Shown: piece after piece, positions 24,753-33,052 of the stretch
How positions within the stretch are numbered: the first letter of the stretch is position 1
Layout: every line of letters begins with the position of its first letter
Assembly (NCBI GenBank): GCA_041650035.1
Contig: JBAZLY010000003.1
Span: 1-64,000, forward strand
Direction: 5' to 3'
Length of the DNA stretch: 64,000 bases
From: JAQUQI01 sp041650035
GTDB taxonomy: Bacteria; Omnitrophota; Gorgyraeia; JABMRG01
The notes under the pieces: model-generated
Told to the model about the DNA's origin: nothing
Seen by the model: the letters and a program-made list of their open reading frames with translations, nothing else
Database searches by the model: none
Made by a program: the position numbers and the translations under genes

Positions 24753-26327
24753 CTATCTCGCGTATTCCGTAGCGCGTGTCTCACGTATAACAGTCACCTT
24801 TATTTCGCCCGGATAATCGAGATTTTCTTCTATTTTCTTCGTTATATCCTTAGCCATGCTTATCGCCTGCAGATCATTTATCTTATCGGGCTGGACAATT
24901 ACACGCACCTCCCTGCCTGCTTGTATGGCGAAGGACTTCTCAACACCCTTAAAACCGTCTGCTATGCCTTCAAGTTTTTCGAGCCTCTTAACATATGTTT
25001 CGAGGGTCTCGCGGCGCGCGCCGGGCCGTGTTGCGCTTATGGCATCGGCGGCCTGCACCAGGACAGCCAGGACGGAATTGGCCTCTATATCCTGGTGATG
25101 GGACTCAAGCGCGTGGATCACCGCCTCTGTCTCGCCGTATTTACGTGCCAGGTCGGAACCGATCTTGGCATGGCCTCCCTCAACCTCATGGCTTACGGCC
25201 TTACCGATATCATGTAAAAGGCCTATCCTCTTGGAGAGATTAAAATCGATGTTCAACTCGCCTGCCATAACACCCATAATATAAGCGACCTCTTTCGAAT
25301 GCTGGAGGGCGTTTTGGCCATAACTCGTCCTATATTTCAGCCTGCCGAGCAGTTTGATCAACTCTGGGTGCAGGCCGTGTATATTCACATCAAAGGCGGC
25401 CTTTTCCCCCTCCTCCCGGATATTAACCTCCATCTCCTTTTTAACCTTTTCAGCGACCTCTTCTATCCTGCCGGGGTGTATCCTGCCGTCTTCTATAAGT
25501 TTTTCAAGCGTGCGTCTCGCGATCTCACGCCTTACTATATCAAAGCTCGAAAGGGTAACGGCCTCCGGGGTATCATCAACAATAACATCCACCCCTGTCG
25601 CCACTTCAAGCGCCCGTATATTCCTGCCTTCACGGCCTATTATCCTGCCCTTCATATCATCATTTGGCAAGCTTACAACGCTTATCGTCGATTCAACAGT
25701 ATGGTCCGCAGCATAACGCTGTATCGAAAGGCTTATTATCTCACGGGCCTTTTTGGCGGCCGATTCCTTTACCTGCTCCTCCAAACGCTTAAGCGTTATC
25801 GCCGCCTCCTGCTTAGCCTCATCCTGCATTCTCAAGACCAACAGCTTCTTGGCTTCTTCGGACGACATGCCGGCAACCCTTTGCAATTTTTGTCTTTCTT
25901 CAGCCAATACCCTGTCCAGCTCAACCTCTTTGCTTGTAATGGCCTCTTGTTTTTGGATAACAGACTGTTCTTTCTGGGTTATGTCCTTTTCCTTCCTGTC
26001 AATCAGATCCGATTTCCTTTCGATATTCTCTTCCCTTTGCGTCAGACGCTTTTCCAGCTCTTTCAGCTCTTGCCGCGCGTCCTTTGTCTCCTGATCAAAA
26101 TCAGCGCGCAGTTTAAGCTTAAGATCTTTGGCCTCCAGCTCTATCTCTTTCCTAAGAGTCTGTGCCTCTTTCTGTGCATCCGCGATTATCTGTTTTGCCT
26201 TTTCACCGGCAGACCTATTCTTCTTTGATGATATTAGATTATTTACAAAAAAACCTACTACAAAAAACAATACGCCCGCTAACAACACGGGCAAAGACAA
26301 TATTGCCTGTCCGGTACTGTTAAGCAT
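24753..26327 (-). CDS. rny: Ribonuclease Y
   Basis: The 524-residue endoribonuclease has an N-terminal membrane anchor (residues 8-30). A long coiled coil to about residue 200 (EELKELEKRLTQREE region) is followed by a KH domain (IIGREGRNIRALEVATGVD) and an HD domain with RIGLLHDIGKAV and ESHHQDIEANS. It starts the main decay step of mRNA at the inner face of the membrane. Gene order rny-ymdB is conserved. It seems to be the first gene of a run that extends to gltX. Confidence 0.97.
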   Translation of the reverse strand: MLNSTGQAILSLPVLLAGVLFFVVGFFVNNLISSKKNRSAGEKAKQIIADAQKEAQTLRKEIELEAKDLKLKLRADFDQETKDARQELKELEKRLTQREENIERKSDLIDRKEKDITQKEQSVIQKQEAITSKEVELDRVLAEERQKLQRVAGMSSEEAKKLLVLRMQDEAKQEAAITLKRLEEQVKESAAKKAREIISLSIQRYAADHTVESTISVVSLPNDDMKGRIIGREGRNIRALEVATGVDVIVDDTPEAVTLSSFDIVRREIARRTLEKLIEDGRIHPGRIEEVAEKVKKEMEVNIREEGEKAAFDVNIHGLHPELIKLLGRLKYRTSYGQNALQHSKEVAYIMGVMAGELNIDFNLSKRIGLLHDIGKAVSHEVEGGHAKIGSDLARKYGETEAVIHALESHHQDIEANSVLAVLVQAADAISATRPGARRETLETYVKRLEKLEGIADGFKGVEKSFAIQAGREVRVIVQPDKINDLQAISMAKDITKKIEENLDYPGEIKVTVIRETRATEYAR

Positions 26328-26475
26328 AAAACACCTCTGTCCTTTCTATGTTTAAACCTGCCTCTTGACAAACAAAGACAGCCCGGGCGCATCTTAACAC
26401 GCCTTGAGAACATGGCCTCGGCAAAACCAGACAAGCGCCACGTCGTCGATTGCCCCAAAACGGGGCTAACTTTAA
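26328..26475 (-). other. Intergenic region between the cyclo-ligase gene and rny
   Basis: A short strong hairpin, GCCCC-GTTTT-GGGGC on the minus strand (about 26455-26469), lies just after the cyclo-ligase stop but lacks a T-run. Several further GC-rich inverted segments follow (GGCGC with GCGCC). A small RNA or the rny promoter may lie here; I cannot assign either. Confidence 0.35.
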
Positions 26476-27060
26476 TTATGCGGCAATAAGTTTGGTGACA
26501 GGTATGTCCCAGGGTAAAACCTTGATCCTTCTTACAAGCTGGAGCTTGAATGCCAGCCCTATGGTAGGTGTTTTTTTTGGCAGGTGCTTTAGGAATCTAT
26601 CAAAATAACCTTGGCCGTGTCCTATGCGGTTGCCTTTGCTGTCAAAGGCAACACCGGGGACTATGACTAAATCAATATCCTCAATTTTAACGGCCTTTAT
26701 ACATTCCTTCCTTGGTTGCAGTACTCCGAAAGGGCCCTTTGCAAGATCTCTTGCTGGGCATGTAATCTCTGAAGGGATCAATTGCTTCTCCTTGGTTTGT
26801 GTCACCGGCACTATTACCCGTTTGCCTCTTTTGAGCGCCTCTTCTATCATGCCGGCAGTATCAACTTCATAAGGTTTTGATACATAAAACATGATAAAGA
26901 CGGCATCTTTAAAGCACTTCTCTTTTAGAAGCCTCCTTTTTATCTTGCCGTTCTTAATAGCACGATCTTGCGCGGCCTGCAAACGTAATTTCTCTAAAAT
27001 CTCTTTTCTGACCGCGTCTTTTTCATTTTTCCGCGAATAGGCTAATTTTACCACAAACAC
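26476..27060 (-). CDS. 5-formyltetrahydrofolate cyclo-ligase
   Basis: The 194-residue enzyme converts 5-formyltetrahydrofolate to 5,10-methenyltetrahydrofolate with ATP. Family motifs are RKEILEKLRL near the N-terminus, IMFYVSKPYEVDT and VPGVAFDSKGNRIGHGQGYFDRFL, which holds the substrate and metal site. The start is a GTG at 27060; no ATG exists in frame before the conserved region, so the first residues are uncertain. It lies after a terminator and before rny. Confidence 0.93.
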   Translation of the reverse strand: MFVVKLAYSRKNEKDAVRKEILEKLRLQAAQDRAIKNGKIKRRLLKEKCFKDAVFIMFYVSKPYEVDTAGMIEEALKRGKRVIVPVTQTKEKQLIPSEITCPARDLAKGPFGVLQPRKECIKAVKIEDIDLVIVPGVAFDSKGNRIGHGQGYFDRFLKHLPKKTPTIGLAFKLQLVRRIKVLPWDIPVTKLIAA

Positions 27061-27098
27061 CTCAACAGGTCAAGCAGTTTGGCCGCAGGTAAAACATT

Positions 27099-27143
27099 AA
27101 AAAAGCCCCCTCGACAGGCATAAGGCCTGTTATAATCCGGGGA
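27099..27143 (-). terminator. Intrinsic terminator after the homocysteine biosynthesis gene
   Basis: On the minus strand, outer arms CCCC/GGGG enclose an ACAGGC/GCCTGT hairpin and are followed by GCTTTTTT. The structure overlaps the stop codon of the upstream gene. Confidence 0.75.
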
Positions 27144-28344
27144 CAGGCCTTTCCTTAAGAGCCTTATAACTTGATCCGGAATCAGCCGACGGCAAAAGTG
27201 CCACAGGCTCGGCAAGCAGGAACCTTCCTTTTGATATAGAATCTTTTAGCTCTTCGGCTATTACCCTTGCCTTCGCGTAACTTGAAAGCGAAACGGTAGG
27301 GGTGTCCTTGCCCTTGAACGTGATACTGCCTGACTTTAACTGCTTATAATTCACTTCTCCGAGCGAATTGGATATAGCATTGGGGTAGTCATTGGCATAA
27401 TCAATTATCTGCGCGTATATATCTTCATCTTTTACGGTAGTGTATTTTAATATGTCCTCATTGAGCACGGGTATGGGAACGCCGATACCCACGGCAAGGC
27501 TGACGCCATAACCTTCCAATGATACGCCGCGCAGCCATTCGGGCTTCATTTGTTTTAAGTCGCCTATAACGGCTAATGTCCCCGCGGGGCATTGCGGCAC
27601 GCCGTTGGCCTTTCTTTTCACACACGGGTTATGCTGCGTACCATGCCATGTCACATAACCCTGCCCGCCCGCCAGGAATATCTTTGTCCCTATGCCTATA
27701 GTCATATAATAAGGGTCGTTTAAAAGAGGGGACAATTGCCCGGCTGAACAATAATTTGCGTTTCCGGCATCAGGTTTTAATATGCCCATATATGTGTATA
27801 TCGTCTTTTCCCGGCCCATGTTAACCGCGACATTATAGTTCTGGTAGCAATTTCTCAAATTAAACAATACCGCCTCATTCAGGTCTTTTATATTAATAAA
27901 GGTATCGAGTCTTTTCCTGGGGTAACAATCCGTGCCATAGGTTGACGCCGAAAGCCTTATATCCTTGCCCGATACGAGATCTTCTATGACATGCCCGCCG
28001 CCATATTCAAATTTTCCAGGGAACACCCTGTTCTTGGGGTCATCCTCTGAAATAGCTGCAGCACCTATATAAAGATCAGAGGCCGCAAAACCGGTATACG
28101 CGGGTATATCGTTAAGCGTGGCCTTTCCGCCTCCTATCTTCATCTTGGGTTTTGTGTGCCCAATATTGAAATAAGCGCCGCTTGAGCACATGGGCCCGAA
28201 CGTGCCTGTGGTCACCACATCCACTCTTTGGGCGGCATTCTCTAAGCCCTCTTTTTCAACAATGCCTATTATCTCTTCCGCGGTAGCTACTACAACCTTG
28301 CCTTGTCTTATTTTTTCATTTATTTGCGCGTATGTCTTTGACAT
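27130..28344 (-). CDS. Homocysteine biosynthesis protein (DUF39)
   Basis: The 404-residue protein belongs to the HcyBio/DUF39 family, which in methanogens and sulfate reducers takes part in making homocysteine from aspartate semialdehyde and sulfide. Visible family segments are VVTTGTFGPMCSSGAYFNIGHTKP, IKIGGGKATLNDIPAY-like MKIGGGKATLND, STYGTDCYPRK and GGQGYVTWHGTQHNP, with conserved cysteines in the first and third. No CBS or ferredoxin domain follows. AAGGAG six bases upstream supports ATG 28344 over 28350. It follows cysK by 42 bp, forming a sulfur-assimilation pair. Confidence 0.88.
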   Translation of the reverse strand: MSKTYAQINEKIRQGKVVVATAEEIIGIVEKEGLENAAQRVDVVTTGTFGPMCSSGAYFNIGHTKPKMKIGGGKATLNDIPAYTGFAASDLYIGAAAISEDDPKNRVFPGKFEYGGGHVIEDLVSGKDIRLSASTYGTDCYPRKRLDTFINIKDLNEAVLFNLRNCYQNYNVAVNMGREKTIYTYMGILKPDAGNANYCSAGQLSPLLNDPYYMTIGIGTKIFLAGGQGYVTWHGTQHNPCVKRKANGVPQCPAGTLAVIGDLKQMKPEWLRGVSLEGYGVSLAVGIGVPIPVLNEDILKYTTVKDEDIYAQIIDYANDYPNAISNSLGEVNYKQLKSGSITFKGKDTPTVSLSSYAKARVIAEELKDSISKGRFLLAEPVALLPSADSGSSYKALKERPVPGL

Positions 28345-28386
28345 CTGCATCTCCTTAACGACAGCTCCCGTTCAGGGGCTAAAAAA

Positions 28387-29307
28387 TTAATCAAACAAAC
28401 CAGTGCTCAAATATCTTTCCCCTGTATCAGGCAGGAGGACAACTATACGCCGTTCGGGCGCCTTGGACCTTTTGGCAATCTTTAAACCGGCAAAAAAAGC
28501 CGCCCCGCCGGATACCCCCGTCAAAATGCCTTCTTTACGCGCGAGTTCTTTCACGGCACCCTTCGCGTCATCATAGCCTACCCTGACAACCTCATCTATT
28601 AAACTCCTGTCAAGTGCCTGCGGGATAAAACCTGCGCCTATGCCCTGTATTTTGTGCGGACCGGGTTTTCTGCCGGACAATACGGCCGAGCAGCGGGGTT
28701 CTACGGCAATAATCTGAATATTATTTATGCGCCTTTTAAGCGTAAATCCTGCCCCCGTCAATGTGCCGCCTGTGCCGACTCCGGTAACAAAGAAATCAAT
28801 CTTTCCGCCGGTATCTCGTATCAATTCTTTGGCCGTTGTCTCGCGATGGGCTCGCGCGTTGGCAGGATTGGCAAACTGTTCAGGCATAAAAGCGCGGGGC
28901 ATCTTGCGTAGTATCTCCTGCGCCTTTTTCACGGCACCCTTTAAACCGCTTTTTCCAGGCGTTAAAATAATTTCAGCCCCAAAGGCCTTTAGAAGCCCGC
29001 GTCTTTCAACGCTCATGGTATCTGGCATAACAATGATCAGCCTGTACCCATAGACAGCCGCTATAAAAGCAAGTGCGATACCGGTATTCCCACTGGTGGC
29101 CTCAACTATAGTCGAACCCGGCCTTATCAATCCTTTTTTCCTGGCGTCCTCTACCATAAAAAGAGCGGCACGGTCCTTGACGCTTGAAAGCGGGTTAAAG
29201 CTCTCCAGCTTCAAAAGGACCTCGGCGCCATGCGTCTTTATCCTGTTCACCCTGATTAGCGGTGTCCTGCCTATAGTTTTTGTAATATCCGCGAATATAT
29301 GCGACAT
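28387..29307 (-). CDS. cysK: Cysteine synthase A (O-acetylserine sulfhydrylase)
   Basis: The 306-residue PLP enzyme makes cysteine from O-acetylserine and sulfide. The PLP lysine is in NPLSSVKDRAA, the substrate loop is EATSGNTGIALAF, the phosphate cup is GVGTGGTLTGAG, and GVSGGAAFFAGL and LLPDTGERYLST lie near the C-terminus. The ATG at 29307 is closest to the usual CysK N-terminus; an in-frame codon at 29340 lies near the -10 of a promoter at 29345-29373. It is followed by the homocysteine gene. Confidence 0.95.
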   Translation of the reverse strand: MSHIFADITKTIGRTPLIRVNRIKTHGAEVLLKLESFNPLSSVKDRAALFMVEDARKKGLIRPGSTIVEATSGNTGIALAFIAAVYGYRLIIVMPDTMSVERRGLLKAFGAEIILTPGKSGLKGAVKKAQEILRKMPRAFMPEQFANPANARAHRETTAKELIRDTGGKIDFFVTGVGTGGTLTGAGFTLKRRINNIQIIAVEPRCSAVLSGRKPGPHKIQGIGAGFIPQALDRSLIDEVVRVGYDDAKGAVKELARKEGILTGVSGGAAFFAGLKIAKRSKAPERRIVVLLPDTGERYLSTGLFD

Positions 29308-29344
29308 GTCACCGCCCGGTAAAATTATGTTAAAATACAAAAAT

Positions 29345-29373
29345 AATGTATCACATTTTCATTGTTTTATCAA
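29345..29373 (-). promoter_or_regulatory. Promoter before cysK
   Basis: TTGATA (29368-29373) and TACATT (29345-29350) lie 17 bp apart on the minus strand, placing the transcript start near 29338. Confidence 0.6.
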
Positions 29374-29397
29374 GGGGGAGAGCCCGCCCCGATAAGT

Positions 29398-30723
29398 CTA
29401 ACCGCGGGGATGCGACGGTTTTTTCTTTAATCCTGAAAGATACTCTTTTATGCGTTTTTCATAACCTATTTCAGACGGTTCATAGTATTTCCTAAATTGA
29501 GGCATATAGTCCTGCTCCACATAATGACCTTCATAATCATGCGCGTATTTATAACCCGCCCCGCGTCCGAATTGCCTGGCACCTTTATAGCTGGCGTCCT
29601 TAAGGCTGTCGGGGACATCAAGGGTACGCCCATTTTTGACATCCGACAGGGCCTTTTCTATACCAAGATATGAGGCATTTGACTTGCCCGCTGTGGCAAT
29701 GTAGACAACCGCCTGGGCTAAAGGGATACGGGCCTCAGGCATGCCGATAAATTCGGCGGCATTTAATGCGGCATTAGCGACGACCAGCGCCTGCGGATCG
29801 GCATTTCCCACATCCTCCGCGGCGCATATAACAATCCTTCTTGCTATAAAACGCGGGTCCTCGCCGGCATAGAGCATCTTCGCAAGCCAGTATAAAGCGG
29901 CGTCAGGATCTGAACCTCGCATAGACTTGATAAAAGCTGATATGGTATCATAATGGCCGTCTTCATCTTTGTCGTACACAACAGCTTTTTTTTGTATGGA
30001 TTCCTCCGCCACCCGCAAAGTATAACGCACAAACCCGTCTTTATCCGCCGGCGTTGTAACAGCTCCTATCTCTAAAGCGTTCAAGGCCCTGCGTGCGTCC
30101 CCGTCGGATATCTTGGCCAGAAAACCCAAAGCGCTGTCATCTATTCTGATATTCATCGCCCCCAGGCCTCTCTCCTTATCGCCCGCTGCATTGTTCAAGA
30201 TCCTCTTTATCTCATCCTCCGTTAAGGGCTTTAATTCGAACACAAGAGAGCGCGATATAAGGGCCGGTATAATATAAAAGAACGGATTGTGTGTCGTAGC
30301 GCCGATAAACATAATATCAGCTTCCTCGATATAAGGCATAAGCACATCCTGCTGGGACTTATTAAACCGGTGCAACTCATCCACAAAGAGTATCGTGCCT
30401 TTACCTGACATTAAGCGCATTTTCTTCGCCGTCTCGATTGCCTTGCGCATCTCCGAGACATTTGAGGATACCGCGTTTATCTGGCAAAAACAACTCTTCG
30501 TGGTATTGTTGATCACATGGGCAAGACAATTTTTACCCACACCACTAGGCCCATAGAATATGAAAGAACGCGCCCTGTCCGCCTCAATGGCACGGCTCAA
30601 CAGCTTGTCCTTACCTACAATATGCGTCTGTCCGACAAATTCATCCAGATTACGCGGGCGCATGCGTAATGCCAGCGGCAATTCTTTTTGCGTGATCATC
30701 TGAGATTTCTCGAATAAGTCCAT
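29398..30723 (-). CDS. rarA: Replication-associated recombination protein A (AAA ATPase)
   Basis: The 441-residue AAA+ ATPase of the RarA/MgsA family acts at stalled replication forks. It has RPRNLDEFVGQTHIVG, Walker A GPSGVGKNCLAH, Walker B ILFVDELHRFNKSQQDVL, sensor 1 region IMFIGATTHNPFFYI, and the RarA tail with KSMRGSDPDAALYWLAKML and GRGAGYKYAHDYEGHYVEQ. The Walker A Thr is replaced by Asn (GKN). ATG at 30723 fits the family N-terminus; a TTG lies upstream at 30747. The 6S RNA gene precedes it on the same strand. Confidence 0.95.
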   Translation of the reverse strand: MDLFEKSQMITQKELPLALRMRPRNLDEFVGQTHIVGKDKLLSRAIEADRARSFIFYGPSGVGKNCLAHVINNTTKSCFCQINAVSSNVSEMRKAIETAKKMRLMSGKGTILFVDELHRFNKSQQDVLMPYIEEADIMFIGATTHNPFFYIIPALISRSLVFELKPLTEDEIKRILNNAAGDKERGLGAMNIRIDDSALGFLAKISDGDARRALNALEIGAVTTPADKDGFVRYTLRVAEESIQKKAVVYDKDEDGHYDTISAFIKSMRGSDPDAALYWLAKMLYAGEDPRFIARRIVICAAEDVGNADPQALVVANAALNAAEFIGMPEARIPLAQAVVYIATAGKSNASYLGIEKALSDVKNGRTLDVPDSLKDASYKGARQFGRGAGYKYAHDYEGHYVEQDYMPQFRKYYEPSEIGYEKRIKEYLSGLKKKPSHPRG

Positions 30724-30792
30724 TGTCTTGTTGCGGTAGACGGTCAATGATTTATCTTACTGCGGCGCGTGTTTATCGGTGCGTATCAAATA

Positions 30793-30814
30793 TAAAAACC
30801 CCGCACATGCCGGG
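30793..30814 (-). terminator. Terminator of the 6S RNA gene
   Basis: CCCGGCATGTGCGGG forms a short GC hairpin on the minus strand, followed by GTTTTTAT. Confidence 0.7.
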
Positions 30815-30977
30815 CAAGTAACGCACTTTGAACCCTTATAATAAAGTGGGTGCCTTCTCAAAGGTTTCTTCGGTTTCTCTCTGTAAAGAGAGCATGCCTT
30901 CCACCCCTGAAGCTAAGCTCCCGATATAAAGGTGTTGGCTCAAAGTATCGTCAAAAAGCCACGCACACAGCAGGGAT
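30793..30977 (-). ncRNA. ssrS: 6S RNA
   Basis: A 185-base transcript is bounded by its own promoter (30984-31012) and terminator. Its ends pair through ACTTTGAGCC (30937-30946) with GGGTTCAAAGT (30825-30835), leaving a rod-like interior. The interior has CACC/GGTG and CTCTCTTTACAGAGAG helices, the latter at the tip. The 3' segment AAGGCACCCACTT resembles that of known 6S RNAs. Location between pheT and rarA, length and fold agree with 6S, which sequesters sigma-70 RNA polymerase in slow growth. A covariance search would confirm it. Confidence 0.8.
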
Positions 30978-30983
30978 AGAATA

Positions 30984-31012
30984 AATATAGCACGGTTTCC
31001 GGGCTAAATCAA
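30984..31012 (-). promoter_or_regulatory. Promoter of the 6S RNA gene
   Basis: TTGATT (31007-31012) and TATATT (30984-30989) lie 17 bp apart on the minus strand, placing the start near 30977. Confidence 0.65.
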
Positions 31013-31016
31013 GACC

Positions 31017-33050
31017 TTAACGCAAGATCACCCCAAAAGACGCCTTGATGCCGGTCCGTATCGAGGCATCGGCAGAGTTGATCTCTTCTTCCGTTAATGT
31101 CTTTTCCCTGGACCTGAATACAATACGGATAGCCAGGCCTCTATAACCTTGCTCGATCTGCTTGCCTCGATACTCATTCAACAATTCTATGTTCTCAACA
31201 ATAGGGCCCCCTATACGTCTTGCTAATGCGGCTATCTGCTGATACTCTACGGATGTACTCACTGCGAATGATATATCCCGGCACGCATACGGGAATCGCG
31301 GCAAGGGTTTATAACCGCGCCGCGGCTGGGCCAACGCGCAGACCTGGTCAAAATTGATCTCGCCGGCATACACGGCGCCTGTTATCCCATAAGCCCTGGC
31401 GATATTGCCCCTTAGTCTGCCAAAACAGCCAAGTATAAGGCTGCCGGAGATCGCGGCCATACAATAATGCTCATCAAACAATTGAGACATTGTATTTTCA
31501 AACTTAAACTCCTTCACTCCAAGCGTATCCATAAGACACAGTATAACACCTTTAAGCCGGAAGAAGCTGTCTTCGGGGGCGGTTTTTTTCTCTATACGCG
31601 GCTTCAAATATAACGCAATAGCCAGACGGTTTTCTTCCAAATAATTGTTTTGGGCCCTGACATAAGCATGGGATAATTCAAATAACCTAACATCATATAA
31701 CTGCCTGCTTATATTATAGGCCGCCGTTTTTATTATCCCGGGGATCAATGAAGGCCTCATTATCTCCTGCTCTTTGCTTTGAGGGTTTTTTACCGTGATG
31801 CAATCATCCTCATCCCAGGGCATATCTTTTATCATATCCCTGCCGATAAGACTGTAAGATATGACCTCGTTGAACCCGTTCGCCATAAGCGCGTCTTTGG
31901 CCATATCGTGTTTAGCGGCAAGATCTCTTGTATTATCATCTGGGCTTGTTATCACAATCGACGGTGCAACCGCTGCAATACGCTCATATCCATATATCCT
32001 TGCGACCTCTTCTATAAGATCCGCCTCCCGCCATGTATCTTGACGATATGAAGGGGCAGAAACCTCTAATATGCATCCGCCTTGGGCCTTATACCCCAAG
32101 CGGACAAGTATCTGCCTTGCCTGCGCGGGCCGTATAGCCGTGCCGAGTATCTTATTGAGATACGCTACGCGCAGGATGATTTTCGCGCGGACAGAGGCCT
32201 GTTTGCCCGATGAAAAAAACGCGCCCACATGGGCCTTGGCAATATCCTTCATAAGGCATGCCGCCCTATCTGAAGCGTAAATGGTATTGTGACTGTCAGC
32301 CCCCCGCTCAAAACGGTAACTTGAATCCGTCGACAGGCCCAGGGCAAGAGATGAGCGTCTGATCCTTACCGGGTCAAAACAGGCACTTTCCAAAAGCACA
32401 TTTTTAGTTGACGGCGATATAGCAGAATCCGCGCCTCCGATGATACCAGCTATCGCGTAGACCTTATGCCTGTCACCTATCACAATGACCCCGGGATTAA
32501 GTGTCCTCTGCGTACCGTCTATGGTCACCAGCTGTTCATCAATCTTCGCGGGCCTGATAATAATCTCATCACCCGATAACCGGTCCATATCAAAGACATG
32601 TAAAGGCTGGCCTGTTTCAAAAAGCACAAAATTCGTTATGTCAACCACGTTATTAATAGACTGAAGACCCACCGCATTCAATCTTCTTACTAACCATAAC
32701 GGTGAGGGCCCAACCTTTACACCCCTTAAAACACGCGCAGTATAAAATGGGCAGCCGTTTTCATCATCCCTGATAATCCTAAAATCCTGTTTCTGGCCCT
32801 GTGTTCTTAACCTTTTTTTCCGCGGCGCCTTAAACGGCTTATCCGTTATCGCCGATATCTCGCGGGCTATGCCCAAATGTGAAAGACAATCAGGCCTGTT
32901 AGGGGTAACATCTATATCAAAAATAAAATCCCCGGCTTTTTGTTTTACAGAAGAGACCTCATGGCCTGCCATAGTCAGCCAATGCGCGAGCAGATTAGGC
33001 CGGACCTTGGTATTAACATATTCTCTAAGCCATTTATAGGATATCTTCAT
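31017..33050 (-). CDS. pheT: Phenylalanyl-tRNA synthetase beta subunit, short form
   Basis: The 677-residue beta subunit has MKISYKWLREYV at its start. FDIDVTPNRPDCLSHLGIAREI follows already at residues 44-65, where full-length proteins of about 790 residues place it near 150. The usual N-terminal tRNA-binding OB domain is therefore absent. The B3/B4 editing domain (QSINNVVDITNFVLFETGQPLHVFD), B5 and the catalytic-like core follow, and the C-terminal ferredoxin-fold anticodon domain (PRFPYACRDISFAV, ELLNEYRGKQI) is present. It starts two bases after pheS. Loss of the OB domain seems real since the frame is intact. Confidence 0.95.
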   Translation of the reverse strand: MKISYKWLREYVNTKVRPNLLAHWLTMAGHEVSSVKQKAGDFIFDIDVTPNRPDCLSHLGIAREISAITDKPFKAPRKKRLRTQGQKQDFRIIRDDENGCPFYTARVLRGVKVGPSPLWLVRRLNAVGLQSINNVVDITNFVLFETGQPLHVFDMDRLSGDEIIIRPAKIDEQLVTIDGTQRTLNPGVIVIGDRHKVYAIAGIIGGADSAISPSTKNVLLESACFDPVRIRRSSLALGLSTDSSYRFERGADSHNTIYASDRAACLMKDIAKAHVGAFFSSGKQASVRAKIILRVAYLNKILGTAIRPAQARQILVRLGYKAQGGCILEVSAPSYRQDTWREADLIEEVARIYGYERIAAVAPSIVITSPDDNTRDLAAKHDMAKDALMANGFNEVISYSLIGRDMIKDMPWDEDDCITVKNPQSKEQEIMRPSLIPGIIKTAAYNISRQLYDVRLFELSHAYVRAQNNYLEENRLAIALYLKPRIEKKTAPEDSFFRLKGVILCLMDTLGVKEFKFENTMSQLFDEHYCMAAISGSLILGCFGRLRGNIARAYGITGAVYAGEINFDQVCALAQPRRGYKPLPRFPYACRDISFAVSTSVEYQQIAALARRIGGPIVENIELLNEYRGKQIEQGYRGLAIRIVFRSREKTLTEEEINSADASIRTGIKASFGVILR

Positions 33051-33052
33051 GG

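Noticed and set aside
25299..26228. Long plus-strand open frame opposite rny
   Set aside because: It is the complement of a highly conserved RNase Y coiled-coil region, has no ribosome site and no family likeness.
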